NCBI RefSeq assembly: GCF_016924645.1
Contig: NZ_JAFFJV010000004.1
Location: 62,001 to 126,000 of the forward strand
DNA: 64,000 nucleotides
Direction of reading: 5' to 3'
Source: Rufibacter psychrotolerans
GTDB taxonomy: Bacteria; Bacteroidota; Bacteroidia; Cytophagales; Hymenobacteraceae
In this document: positions 18,228 to 26,624 of the stretch, in pieces
Numbering within the stretch: position 1 is the stretch's first letter
How the letters are laid out: every line of letters starts with the position of its first letter
Position numbers and translations under genes: made by a program
Notes under the pieces: model-generated
Seen by the model: the letters and a program-made list of their open reading frames with translations, nothing else
What the model was told of the DNA's origin: nothing
Database searches by the model: none

Positions 18228-19730
18228 ATGCCCACCAACTACGCCGAATTACGCAAGAACACCGGGTTCTCCATTGCCAAAACTGAGCTGAAAACAGGCA
18301 CCGCCCTGGGGCCGGAACTGCAAGAACGCCTGCCCCCGGCTCGCCCCCTGCTAGACGCCGCCGATGTGGTGGTGCCCGAGGGCTACGCGGTGGAGGCTGT
18401 GATGGCGGGTCTCTCCTTCCCTACCGACGTGGACATTGCCCCCGACGGCACCATCTACGTGAGCGAGGGCGGCAGTTCCTGGCCCACCCGCCCCTACATG
18501 CCCGCCCGGGTGGTGGTGAAGAAACCTTCGGGCGAGACCGAGGCCATTACCATGAACGTGCAGGCTGGTCCCCGGAGCGTGACCTGGCGCGATGGCGAGC
18601 TGTACATGTCCCTGAAAGGCGGCTACCACATGCAGATTGTGAAGTATAACCTGGAAACGGGCGAACTGAAGGTCTTGATTGACCAGCTGCCCAGCGGCGG
18701 CTGGCATGAGCCGGGCGGACCCTTGTTTGGGCCAGACGGGCTCATGTACTTCGGCAATGGGTCGGTGTCGCAGCAGGGGGTATGCCTGCCGGCGGGCTTT
18801 ACCGTTGACCTGGCCAAGCACCCCAACGCCCATGACGTGCCGGGGCAGGACGTGACACTGACGGGCAACAACGTCAGGAGCCGCGACCCGCGCATGCCCT
18901 TCCCCTACCTGGTGGAGACCGGGGCCTTCAAACCCTTCGGCACGCCGGCCCAAAAGGGCGAGGTGGTGAAAGGGGAGCTGTACTGCAATTCCGCCGTGTG
19001 GCGCTCCCGCCCCGATGGCACCGACATGGAGCTGCTGGCCTGGGGCATCCGCAATCCGTTCGGCATGGCCATGAACGAGGCCGGGGAACTGTACGTGAGC
19101 GACAATGATTTTGAGGAGAAGGGCGAGCGAGCCATCGCCAATGACCCCGACCGGATCTGGCACCTCAAGATTGCCCGCGAACCGTTCGGCACGGTGAAAA
19201 CCCCGGCCTGGTATGGCTTCCCCGACCTTTGCGGCGACGGGCTGCCGGTGAACCATGAAACGCACTTGCCCAGCCGCGGCACCCCCGCCGAACTGCTCCT
19301 GGAAAACCCACCCGAGTGGGCCGGTCCGGCCGCTTTCCTGGAGCAACCCCACTCCTGTATGTGCAAAATGGACTTTTCGCGCTCAGAGGCGTTTGGCTAC
19401 AAAGGGGAACTGTTTGTGGCCGAATGGGGCACGCTGGCTCCTTTGAACTCCCCTCGCCCCGAAGACCTGGACCACGGGTTCCGCGTCATTAGGGTAGACG
19501 TAGAGAAGGGAACCGCGCAGCCGTTCATGCACAACCAAAAGATGGGGCCGGCCACGGCGTTCGGCAGCGGCGGCATAGAACGGCCGGTGTCGTGCAAGTT
19601 CAGCCCCGACGGCAAGGACCTGTACGTGCTTGACTTTGGGGTGGACAAGGTAACCCCGGGCAACATGATGGGTTTTGCCCATACCGGCGTTTTATGGAAG
19701 ATTTCCAGAAAGGAGGCCCAAAATGGCTAA
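18228..19730 (+). CDS. Sorbosone/glucose dehydrogenase-like beta-propeller protein
   Basis: 500 residues with a six-blade propeller of the soluble quinoprotein glucose/sorbosone dehydrogenase type: FPTDVDIAPDGTIYVSEGG (residues 65-83), GGWHEPGGPLFGPDGLMYFGNG (about 160-180), LLAWGIRNPFGMAMNEAGELYVSDND (about 265-290), and a closing CKFSPDGKDLYVLDFG. These enzymes use PQQ and normally act in the periplasm, but no signal peptide is visible (MPTNYAELRKNTGFS), so location and activity are open. A GNGSVSQQGVCLPAGF/CMCKM set of cysteines may be structural. It overlaps the ferritin-like gene by 8 bp. Confidence 0.8.
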   Translation: MPTNYAELRKNTGFSIAKTELKTGTALGPELQERLPPARPLLDAADVVVPEGYAVEAVMAGLSFPTDVDIAPDGTIYVSEGGSSWPTRPYMPARVVVKKPSGETEAITMNVQAGPRSVTWRDGELYMSLKGGYHMQIVKYNLETGELKVLIDQLPSGGWHEPGGPLFGPDGLMYFGNGSVSQQGVCLPAGFTVDLAKHPNAHDVPGQDVTLTGNNVRSRDPRMPFPYLVETGAFKPFGTPAQKGEVVKGELYCNSAVWRSRPDGTDMELLAWGIRNPFGMAMNEAGELYVSDNDFEEKGERAIANDPDRIWHLKIAREPFGTVKTPAWYGFPDLCGDGLPVNHETHLPSRGTPAELLLENPPEWAGPAAFLEQPHSCMCKMDFSRSEAFGYKGELFVAEWGTLAPLNSPRPEDLDHGFRVIRVDVEKGTAQPFMHNQKMGPATAFGSGGIERPVSCKFSPDGKDLYVLDFGVDKVTPGNMMGFAHTGVLWKISRKEAQNG

Positions 19731-20280
19731 GGCGACGCAGAACCCCATTATCCTGATTGAGCTGGACCACGACACCCGGCAGACACAGTTTGACCGCGCC
19801 AAAACCTGGTTTGATAACGTGCTCCTGACCCAATCCTCATGCCGCCAGCTGGTGGAAGACACCGTGGAGAAAATTGAGGAGCCCCACATGAAGCAGTACC
19901 TGGCCGAGATGGCCTTGCAGGAGCGCGAGCACGAGGCCAAGGCCCGGGAGCTGTTTGCCCTCATCGGGCGCGAGCCCTCAGACGTGCGCCAACTGCTGGG
20001 CCAGGTGGCCGGCAAGGCCCGGCAAGCCCTGGGCGATTTCATTGCCCTGGCCGGGAGCGCCAAAGGCCCCTGGCAAGACCTGCACCAGGTATACCTGTCT
20101 AACTACAACTCCATGGGGGCATTTGCCGTGGCAGAACAGTTGGGTCTGGCCTTGGGCATTCCGGCCATTGTGGACCTGGTGTTCCCGGTGATCGCTGAAA
20201 AATCCACGAGCCAGTTGCTGCTGAAGGAATACGTGTTGGAGATGTGCTCCAAGTCCATCCTCTACCACGAAGGCTTCTGA
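19723..20280 (+). CDS. Ferritin-like domain protein
   Basis: 185 residues from the ATG at 19723, chosen because it follows an exact AAAGGAGG ribosome site at 19710-19717, which is unusual in this phylum; the longer frame from 19675 lies within the previous gene. All-helical sequence with Glu/His pairs spaced as in a ferritin-like four-helix bundle (EDTVEKIEEPHMKQYL, EREHEAKARELF). ExxH (EREH) and the preceding Glu are candidate di-iron ligands. Function unknown; stress or iron-related by analogy. Translationally coupled to the propeller gene by an 8-bp overlap (ATGGCTAA). Confidence 0.7.
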   Translation: MAKATQNPIILIELDHDTRQTQFDRAKTWFDNVLLTQSSCRQLVEDTVEKIEEPHMKQYLAEMALQEREHEAKARELFALIGREPSDVRQLLGQVAGKARQALGDFIALAGSAKGPWQDLHQVYLSNYNSMGAFAVAEQLGLALGIPAIVDLVFPVIAEKSTSQLLLKEYVLEMCSKSILYHEGF

Positions 20281-20314
20281 CCCCGCGGCGGCGCATTGGA
20301 ATTACTGATTTAGA

Positions 20315-20344
20315 GGCGTTTTTGGGAAAAGGGCCCTAAAACAG
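20315..20344. repeat. Dispersed palindrome copy P8 (partial)
   Basis: GGCGTTTTTGGGAAAA and GGGCCCTAAAACAG; about 10 bp of the central region are missing compared with full copies. Abuts the tRNA terminator hairpin. Confidence 0.5.
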
Positions 20345-20382
20345 AAAAGCACTTACCAGGATTCTGATAAGTGCTTTTCTGT
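20341..20382 (-). terminator. Terminator of the tRNA-Thr transcript
   Basis: 15-bp perfect stem, ACAGAAAAGCACTTA (20341-20355) with TAAGTGCTTTTCTGT (20368-20382), loop of 12. On the minus strand it is followed by TTTTAG, and lies 7 bp after the downstream tRNA. Confidence 0.8.
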
Positions 20383-20389
20383 GAAAGAG

Positions 20390-20462
<73 letters not shown>

Positions 20463-20540
20463 TTTTGCTTTCTTTCTCCCAAAAGAGGCCGAAAGCGGAG
20501 ATTTTGATCAAGGTACAGCCCCTGTTGAGCTGTTGGGGTG

Positions 20541-20613
<73 letters not shown>

Positions 20614-20742
20614 TTCTGCTTCTAAAACCTAGGCGGTTTCTGAAAGCGATACAAAAGTAGAGGTCTATTTTTATTTTGCAAACCCCCTGCGCAACTAATT
20701 TGCCTCTTTTGCAACAACCCCCTGAATCTCAAACAGAAAATT

Positions 20743-22956
20743 TTAGGACCGCAGGGCTTTCAGCTGCCGTTTCAGGTGCTGGATGCGCTTTTGGGCCTCG
20801 TCAATCTTAGACTGGTACTCCTCGCGCAGCTTCTCGGCGTTCTTAGAGCGGGCAAAAAACTCAATGTTGGTTCTAAGGGTAGAGATATCGTTCTCCAGCG
20901 AGGTGATGTCTCTCCGGAGGTGCTGCTCTTTCTGGTACAGCTTCTGGTCACCGTCTGGGCTGGCCTTGAGGTGGTCTAGCTGCAGCCTGAACAGGGTTTG
21001 CTCCTTCTGGTCTGGGCTCATGGTAGGCACCTTGTCCAGGTACTTGCCCAACAGCTGCTGGAACCGGTCGTCTAGCTTAGGGTTGCGTTTGCCTTCGGAA
21101 CCGATTTCCTGCCACTCCTGGTGAATCTGGTTGAACTCCTCCTCAGAGCCTACAAAGGTTGGGTCGGCCACTTTGGTGGCCAGTTGCTCGCAGTAGGCCT
21201 GCTTCTTGGCCGACATCTGGTTCAGCTGCGTCTCTTTGTTCTGGGCCTCCTGGTGCAGGCGGTCAAAGAACGCGTTGCACGCGGTTCTGAACCGGTTCCA
21301 GATTTTATCTGAGTATTTGTCTGGTACGCGGCCAATGGTCTTCCACTTTTTCTGCAGCTGAATGAGCTTTTCTTTGGTGCTGTCCCACTCCTCGCTGTTC
21401 TGCAGGCTTTCGGCTTCCTCGCAGAGGGCTACCTTCTGGCGGTAGTTCTGCATCTTCTCCTCGTCCAGCGCCTTGAAGAAGGTGTTCTTGTGGTGGAAGA
21501 AGGCTTTGTAGCTGCTCCAGAAAGCCTTGTTCACCTCTTCGGCGTTTTCCTTGGGTACCAGCCCGGCAGCATCCCACTGCTCCTTCAGCTGCTGGATCTG
21601 GTCGGTGCGGTCGCGCCAGTCGTTGATGCGGTCAGAGGTGAAGTGCTGGAACTGTTCTATCTGGGCCAACAGAACCCGCTTTTTCTCCAGGTTGGCCAGC
21701 TCCTCGGTCCGTCTGGACTCAAAGAACGCTTTTTTCTTGTCGTGCACGCGCTCAGAGGCCTGGATGAAACGGTTCCAGATCTGGTCGCGCATGTCGTTAG
21801 GTACGGGGCCAATGTGCTTCCACTCGTCGTGCAGGTGCCGGAGCTCCTGCAGGGCCTTGTTGATGTTCTCTTCCTGGGCCAGGCCTTCGGCGCGTTCGCA
21901 CAGGGCTATCTTGGCATCCAGGTTCCGCTTGCGGTCCAGTTCCTTGAGCTCAAAGAAGATGCTGCGGTTGTTGTAGTACATGTCCAGCAGGGCGTGGTAG
22001 GAGTTCCACAGCTGCTGGGCCTCAGCGGTGGGTACGGGGCCAATGGCCTTCCACTCGGCCTGCAGTTCTTTGATGGTGTTGCCGCTGGCCTGGTTCTCAG
22101 AAGATTCAATGAACACCCGCAGGCGTTCCAGCAGATCCCGCTTTTTTTGCAGGTTTTGCTGTTTCTGCTCTTCTTCCTGGCGCTGCTCCCGGAACCGGGA
22201 CTCGCGGAACCGTTGCATGGCCTGCTCCACGTCTTTGTGGGCCTTGGGCGCATTGTACTCAAAATCGTCCGGCGAACCCCCTTCGGCGATGAACCGGTTC
22301 AGGGCTTCCTGCTTTTCTACCTGGAAATGCTGGTCGTACACCCGGTACAGGTTGTTGAGGGAGCGGCCTACCTTGCGGGCGCTGCCTTCCTGCGCCAAGG
22401 CCAGAATGCGGGCCCTGATCTCCTCCACGGGCAGGTGGGAGTAGTCTTCCTCAGGGTGCAGGTCTTCTTCCTCGGCGTGGGTTTCCTCAGGGGCGCTAGC
22501 CGCCGCTACGCGAGCAGCCGTTGTGGCCTCCGGAGTATCCTGGGGAGTTTCAGCGGCGGGCGTAGGTTGTACCTCCGGCGTGGATACTTCAGGGGTGCTG
22601 TCTGCGGCGGGTGTTTGCCCGGAATCTGCAGTTTCCGATGGCTTGTCGCCCAGGTGGGCGGTGTCCGTAGGAAGAGAGGCATCGGTGGCCAGCACGGCAG
22701 ATTGGGTTAACTCGGGTTCTACCTGCGGGGCGGCTACTTCTTCGGCTGCGCCTCCGGGGTTTTCCTGCGCTGGTGCCTCCTCCTGGGTAGCGGTGGGTAC
22801 GCTAGGCTGGGCCGCTGCGGAAGCCTGCTCCTGCGTACGAGCGTTGATCTCGGCTAAACGTTCCTCCAATATTCTGCGCTGCTCCTGCGCCTGGTCTTGG
22901 GTGGGTTGTTCTTCCGTATTACCGTTTTGCTGATTTTCCAGATTTTGGTTCATCAT
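20743..22956 (-). CDS. DUF349-repeat protein
   Basis: 737 residues from ATG at 22956 (or 22953); a TTG seven codons upstream is less likely. The first 170 residues are low-complexity, rich in Glu, Ala, Pro, Thr and Gln. Then come at least five DUF349 repeats with the pattern W..IG.VP......W..F: AEWKAIGPVP, DEWKHIGPVP, EQWDAAGLVP, KKWKTIGRVP, QEWQEIGS. The rest is predicted coiled coil, including the C-terminal 80 residues (LENDISTLRTNIEFF...). DUF349 proteins are common in Bacteroidota and their role is unknown. No signal or membrane segment. Confidence 0.88.
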   Translation of the reverse strand: MMNQNLENQQNGNTEEQPTQDQAQEQRRILEERLAEINARTQEQASAAAQPSVPTATQEEAPAQENPGGAAEEVAAPQVEPELTQSAVLATDASLPTDTAHLGDKPSETADSGQTPAADSTPEVSTPEVQPTPAAETPQDTPEATTAARVAAASAPEETHAEEEDLHPEEDYSHLPVEEIRARILALAQEGSARKVGRSLNNLYRVYDQHFQVEKQEALNRFIAEGGSPDDFEYNAPKAHKDVEQAMQRFRESRFREQRQEEEQKQQNLQKKRDLLERLRVFIESSENQASGNTIKELQAEWKAIGPVPTAEAQQLWNSYHALLDMYYNNRSIFFELKELDRKRNLDAKIALCERAEGLAQEENINKALQELRHLHDEWKHIGPVPNDMRDQIWNRFIQASERVHDKKKAFFESRRTEELANLEKKRVLLAQIEQFQHFTSDRINDWRDRTDQIQQLKEQWDAAGLVPKENAEEVNKAFWSSYKAFFHHKNTFFKALDEEKMQNYRQKVALCEEAESLQNSEEWDSTKEKLIQLQKKWKTIGRVPDKYSDKIWNRFRTACNAFFDRLHQEAQNKETQLNQMSAKKQAYCEQLATKVADPTFVGSEEEFNQIHQEWQEIGSEGKRNPKLDDRFQQLLGKYLDKVPTMSPDQKEQTLFRLQLDHLKASPDGDQKLYQKEQHLRRDITSLENDISTLRTNIEFFARSKNAEKLREEYQSKIDEAQKRIQHLKRQLKALRS

Positions 22957-22981
22957 ACACGTGAGGCTTTGCGCCAATGGG

Positions 22982-23536
22982 TTAGTTTAAGCTTGGGTCT
23001 GCGGGATAGTTGGCGTACATCTTGTACTTACCCCCCATCTCTTTTAAAATATCGCGCCACAAGGAATCTATATTCAAAGTAAGCAATTTATTCGCAGCAT
23101 TGTTATTAACAAACCAAACATTTTTATCAATTTCTTCTTCCAGCTGCCCCGGGCTCCACCCGGAATAACCCACAAAAAACCTGATTTTATCCTGTGACAC
23201 CAGGCCTTGGTTGAGCCAACGGGTGAGTTCCTCAAAATCGCCGCCCCAGTAGAGGTTGGTGGCAATTGGTTGAGCATCAGGTAATTCGGGTAGCTGGTGG
23301 ATGTAATGCAGCGTGTTGGGCTGCATGGGGCCGCCCACCGCCAGAGGCATGTCAAAAATTTCTTCGTTAATGTCAATTACGTCTGACAGGTGCAGGTTGG
23401 AGATTCTGTTCAGAACCAGGCCCACGGTGCCGTCTTTGTCGTGCTGACAGATCACTACCACGCTTCTTTCAAAATTGGGGTCCCCCAGGAAAGGTTCTGA
23501 TATCAATATACTTCCGTTCTGGATCTCTTTGGTCAT
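22982..23536 (-). CDS. YqgE/AlgH family protein
   Basis: 184 residues from the ATG at 23536 (MTKEIQNGSILISEPFLGDPNFERSV); Met at 23548 is an alternative. Family signature: GSxLIxxPxLxDPxFxRSVV at the N-terminus, then HDKDGTVGLVLNR, an LAVGGPMQPNTLHYIHQ segment and the FVGYSGWSPGQLEEEI motif. AlgH was named as a regulator in Pseudomonas, but the biochemical function of the family is unknown. Cytoplasmic. It lies 25 bp upstream of the DUF349 gene on the same strand and is probably cotranscribed. Confidence 0.9.
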   Translation of the reverse strand: MTKEIQNGSILISEPFLGDPNFERSVVVICQHDKDGTVGLVLNRISNLHLSDVIDINEEIFDMPLAVGGPMQPNTLHYIHQLPELPDAQPIATNLYWGGDFEELTRWLNQGLVSQDKIRFFVGYSGWSPGQLEEEIDKNVWFVNNNAANKLLTLNIDSLWRDILKEMGGKYKMYANYPADPSLN

Positions 23537-23689
23537 CTTTCGTGTCATCTTTTCCGCCAAATATCTCTTTAGTACGTACTGCCTCACGTTGCATTAGGTT
23601 GGCGCTGCCCGCCCTTTGCCTACAATAAACGACTAAAAAAGGCAGGTGGTATCTAAAAACCGGCAATGCGGGCGGCTTTTTTCACCCAT

Positions 23690-23722
23690 TTTGCCGGTTT
23701 TGAGCAGAAAACTCTACTTTTG
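23690..23722 (+). promoter_or_regulatory. Bacteroidota-type promoter of pdxH
   Basis: TTTG at 23690-23693 (-33 element), 21-bp spacer, TACTTTTG at 23715-23722 (-7 element, TAnnTTTG). Transcription would begin about 7 bp later, leaving a leader of about 20 nt before the ATG at 23749. Confidence 0.6.
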
Positions 23723-23748
23723 GATCTTTAACCCTGCCCTGCCGTACC

Positions 23749-24402
23749 ATGGAAAAACCTTTGTCCCTCGCCGACATCCGGATCAACTACTCCCTAAAGG
23801 AGCTTTCAGTAGAAGCGGTCTCCGCAGACCCGCTCCAGCAGTTTGAGACCTGGATGCAGGAAGCCCTTGCCTCCAAAGTAGACGAGCCCACCGCCATGAC
23901 CCTGAGCACCGCCGATGCCCAGGGCAAGCCCACCGCCCGCATTGTACTGCTGAAAGCCCTGGAGAAAGCTGGTTTTGTGTTCTTCACCAATTACCAGAGC
24001 CGCAAGGGGCAACAGCTCCTGGAAAACCCGTACGCGGCGCTCACCTTCTTCTGGCCCGCCCTGGAGCGGCAGGTTCGCGTGGAGGGCCAGGTGGAACGCG
24101 TCCCGGCCCAGGCCTCCGATGCCTACTTCCACAGCCGGCCCCGCGGCAGCCAGATCGGGGCCTGGTCTTCGCCGCAGAGCCAACCCATTGCCGACCGCTC
24201 GGTGCTGGAGAACCTGGTGCAGGAATACAGCAGCAAGTTCAACGACCTGGACCTGATTCCCCGGCCCGAGCACTGGGGCGGCTACCTGGTAAAACCGGAA
24301 CGCATTGAGTTCTGGCAGGGCCGCCAGAACCGCCTGCACGACCGGCTCCTGTATGAAAAGGAGGGCGACGGCAACTGGCGCATCCAGCGCCTGGCACCTT
24401 AG
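23749..24402 (+). CDS. pdxH: Pyridoxamine 5'-phosphate oxidase
   Basis: FMN-dependent oxidation of pyridoxine or pyridoxamine 5'-phosphate to pyridoxal 5'-phosphate, the last step of vitamin B6 biosynthesis and salvage. 217 residues. FMN/PLP-binding motifs: TARIVLLKAL (about 65), FFTNYQSRKGQQL (about 81), FFWPALERQVRVEGQVER, the RPRGSQIGAWSSPQSQ loop (about 127-142), and the C-terminal HWGGYLVKPERIEFWQGRQNRLHDR signature. Preceded by a good TTTG/TAnnTTTG promoter and followed by DUF1015 and maf on the same strand. Confidence 0.96.
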   Translation: MEKPLSLADIRINYSLKELSVEAVSADPLQQFETWMQEALASKVDEPTAMTLSTADAQGKPTARIVLLKALEKAGFVFFTNYQSRKGQQLLENPYAALTFFWPALERQVRVEGQVERVPAQASDAYFHSRPRGSQIGAWSSPQSQPIADRSVLENLVQEYSSKFNDLDLIPRPEHWGGYLVKPERIEFWQGRQNRLHDRLLYEKEGDGNWRIQRLAP

Positions 24403-24442
24403 GCCGTTTTGGGCCCCTTTTTCTAAAACTGCTTACAAAACG
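24402..24442. repeat. Dispersed palindrome copy P9
   Basis: GGCCGTTTTGGGCCCCTTTT / CTAAAACTGC..AAAACG. It starts at the last base of the pdxH stop codon and ends 3 bp before the next ATG, filling the gap between two same-strand genes. Confidence 0.7.
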
Positions 24443-24445
24443 TCC

Positions 24446-25723
24446 ATGGCTGAAATACTCCCCATCAAAGGCTTCCGGTACAACCCCAAACTGCCTTTCT
24501 CCATAGATGCCCTCACCTCACCCTTGTTTGACGTGGTCTCCCTCAAGCAACGCCAGGCCTTGTACCGCAACTCGTACAACAGCATCCACGTGTCGGTGCC
24601 GCCGGGGCCTGATCCCGCCGAGGGGGCGCACCGCACCGTGGAGCACTGGAAACGCGCGGGCATTCTGCTGCAGGACCCCCTGCCGGGCATCTACGTCTAT
24701 TATCAGTATTTCAGGCTGCCGGGCTCCAGCAAGGAATACTGCCGCAAAGGATTCATGTGCCACATCAAGGCTTACCCCTGGGAGGAGCGCGTGATCCTCA
24801 GGCACGAGAACACCATGCCCGCCGCCGTGAACGACCGTGTGGAGCTGCTGGAGAAAACCAGGATGCACACCAGCGCTACCCACGGCCTGTTCCATGATCC
24901 GGCCTTCACCCTGGAGCAGTACATGGACGAGAGCATCACCTCGCCTATCTATGAGTCGGAGGACTACCAGGGCGTGCGCGATGTGCTCTCGGTGATCCAT
25001 GATGCCGCGGTGATCCAGCGGTTTGTGGACCTGTTGCGGGACCAGCAGGTGATCCTGGCCGATGGGCACCACCGCTACGAAGGCTCCCTGCAGTACCGGC
25101 AGAAAATGTTGCAACAGCACCCCGGGGCTACGGGCCAGGAGCCGTTCAACTACCACCTGATGTACCTCACCAACGCCGCCTCAGATGATCTGCGCATCCT
25201 GCCCACCCACCGGCTCCTGGAGACCTTGCCCCTGCCCCCAGACGTGTTCCTGGTGAAGCTGCAGGAGTTCTTTACGGTCAAGCCCATAGAAGAAGCCTAT
25301 GAGCTGAACGAGGTGATTGTGGGCAAGCCCTGGGCCTTTGGGCTGTACCTGCAGGGCGAAGCCTACAAAGCCCGCCTGAAACCCGAGGTGCATGCCCAGC
25401 TGGACTGGGCGGTGCCCCAGGAGGTGAAGGACCTGGACCTGACGGTCATGCACTACTTTATTCTGGAGCGGGTCTTGGGCCTCTCGGCCGAGGAGCAGCG
25501 GCAGCACCCGGGGCTCTCCTACGTGCGGTCCTTCGCCGAGTGTCTGGCCAGGGTAGACGCCGGCAAGGCCCAGCTGGCCCTCATTACCAATGAAGTGAAG
25601 ATGGAAGAAGTGCAGCGCGTGTGCCACTCGGGGGCCGTGATGCCGCAGAAGTCCACCTTTTTTTACCCGAAAGTGATTTGTGGTTATTTGTTCAGCTCAA
25701 TAGAAGAAAATGAATTTTACTAG
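24446..25723 (+). CDS. DUF1015-family protein
   Basis: 425 residues from the ATG at 24446 (MAEILPIKGFRYNP), chosen because the longer frame overlaps pdxH. Hallmarks of DUF1015: the opening PIKGFRYNPKL, a VSVPPG loop, NTMPAAVNDRVELLEKTRMH, VILADGHHRYEGSLQYR near residue 205, and LPTHRLLETL. The ADGHHRYE motif looks catalytic but no reaction has been settled for the family, which is sometimes found near serA/serC. It overlaps maf by 14 bp. Cytoplasmic. Confidence 0.87.
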   Translation: MAEILPIKGFRYNPKLPFSIDALTSPLFDVVSLKQRQALYRNSYNSIHVSVPPGPDPAEGAHRTVEHWKRAGILLQDPLPGIYVYYQYFRLPGSSKEYCRKGFMCHIKAYPWEERVILRHENTMPAAVNDRVELLEKTRMHTSATHGLFHDPAFTLEQYMDESITSPIYESEDYQGVRDVLSVIHDAAVIQRFVDLLRDQQVILADGHHRYEGSLQYRQKMLQQHPGATGQEPFNYHLMYLTNAASDDLRILPTHRLLETLPLPPDVFLVKLQEFFTVKPIEEAYELNEVIVGKPWAFGLYLQGEAYKARLKPEVHAQLDWAVPQEVKDLDLTVMHYFILERVLGLSAEEQRQHPGLSYVRSFAECLARVDAGKAQLALITNEVKMEEVQRVCHSGAVMPQKSTFFYPKVICGYLFSSIEENEFY

Positions 25724-26282
25724 CAAGAAATACATTCTGGCCTCCAACTCGCCCCGCCGCAAGGAACTCCTCACCAACCTGGGTCTGCCCTTTGAGAGCC
25801 GCGTGAAGGAAATTGACGAGACCTACCCCACCGACCTGGAAAGGGCCGACGTGGCCGAGTACCTGGCCGCTCACAAAGCCAGTGCCTACCAGCAAGACCT
25901 GCAGCCCGACGAAGTGATCATCACCGCCGATACCATTGTGTGCCTGGATGAAAAGGTGCTGAACAAACCCATTGACCACGCTCAGGCCACCCGCATGCTC
26001 ACCCTGCTGTCAGGGAGAAGCCATGAGGTGTACACCGGCGTGTGCCTCCTGAGCCAGGAGAAAAGCGTGGTCTTCCATGACGTGACCACCGTGCACTTCC
26101 GGGAGTTGACCCGCGACGAGATTGACTTCTACATCAATAACTACAAGCCCTTCGACAAGGCCGGCAGCTACGGTGCCCAGGACTGGCTGGGCCTGGTGGG
26201 CATTGAACGCATTGAGGGCTCTTACTTCAACGTGATGGGCCTGCCCGTGCACCGGTTGTACGAGGAACTCCTGGTGTTCTAA
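25710..26282 (+). CDS. maf: Maf-family nucleotide pyrophosphatase
   Basis: Hydrolyses (d)NTPs, typically dTTP/UTP or m7GTP, to monophosphates; a house-cleaning enzyme. 190 residues. Motifs: ILASNSPRRKELL at 9-21 (phosphate loop), EVIITADTIVCLDEKVLNKP at about 68-88, SGRSHEVYTGV, and DKAGSYGAQ near 150. The N-terminal FESRVKEIDETYP is normal for the family. It starts inside the last codons of the DUF1015 gene, so the three genes pdxH-DUF1015-maf probably form one unit. Confidence 0.95.
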   Translation: MNFTSKKYILASNSPRRKELLTNLGLPFESRVKEIDETYPTDLERADVAEYLAAHKASAYQQDLQPDEVIITADTIVCLDEKVLNKPIDHAQATRMLTLLSGRSHEVYTGVCLLSQEKSVVFHDVTTVHFRELTRDEIDFYINNYKPFDKAGSYGAQDWLGLVGIERIEGSYFNVMGLPVHRLYEELLVF

Positions 26283-26355
26283 TCATTCACATTGGCAGGG
26301 TTTTCTGAGGGGCTGAGCTTAGCGCAAACTGGACTAGCTCAGTAGAGTTTTAACC

Positions 26356-26458
26356 CTGGCGCAAGCGTCCGCTTGTGCCACCGGTTTGGGGCTACTTTCT
26401 GGAAAACAGGCCTAAAACAGGAATTCGTACCCAAGGCACAAGCGGACGCTTGCGCCAG
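26356..26458. repeat. REPIN-like inverted pair of REP arms
   Basis: A 24-nt arm at 26356-26379 (starts CTGGCGCAAGCG, ends CTTGTGCC) is repeated as its exact reverse complement at 26435-26458 (starts GGCACAAG). Each arm is itself a hairpin, GGCGCAAGCG pairing with CGCTTGTGCC apart from one G-U. The 55-bp spacer contains palindrome P10. The layout of two inverted REP sequences is that of REPINs, which are moved by RAYT transposases in other bacteria; no RAYT gene is in the window. Confidence 0.8.
26381..26421. repeat. Dispersed palindrome copy P10, inside the REPIN spacer
   Basis: CCGGTTTGGGGCTACTTTC / GGAAAACAGGCCTAAAACAGG; begins 2 bp after the first REP arm. Confidence 0.75.
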
Positions 26459-26528
26459 TTGTACCTGCTTCATTAGAATGGAAATATGAACGGCTTCGCA
26501 AGGAATGAGCTAGGCCAGGCGCCTCTCT

Positions 26529-26567
26529 ATTTTGGGGCCACTTTGCAGGAAATACCCTAAAAACAGG
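26529..26567. repeat. Dispersed palindrome copy P11
   Basis: ATTTTGGGGCCACTTTGC / AGGAAATACCCTAAAAACAGG; its last bases are shared with the gpsA terminator stem. Confidence 0.65.
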
Positions 26568-26603
26568 AAACCCGCTCTAACACCTAGGGCGGGTTTCCTG
26601 TTT
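26561..26603. terminator. Terminator at the end of the sdaAB-gpsA operon
   Basis: 15-bp perfect stem, AAACAGGAAACCCGC (26561-26575) with GCGGGTTTCCTGTTT (26589-26603). Lies 21 bp beyond the gpsA stop on the minus strand. Confidence 0.8.
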
Positions 26604-26624
26604 ATGAGCCGTTTTCACGGTAAC

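Larger units (their letters stand above)
26283..26624. other. Convergent maf/gpsA gap with nested repeats
   Basis: 342 bp with no gene. It holds, in order, a REP-like arm (26356-26379), palindrome P10 (26381-26421), the inverted REP arm (26435-26458), palindrome P11 (26529-26567) and the gpsA terminator (26561-26603). The first 70 bp after maf show nothing. Confidence 0.8.

Noticed and set aside
23671..23712. A further palindrome copy upstream of pdxH
   Set aside because: Only loose resemblance (GCTTTTTTCACCCATTTT, GAGCAGAAAACTC); arms do not pair, so it was not counted.
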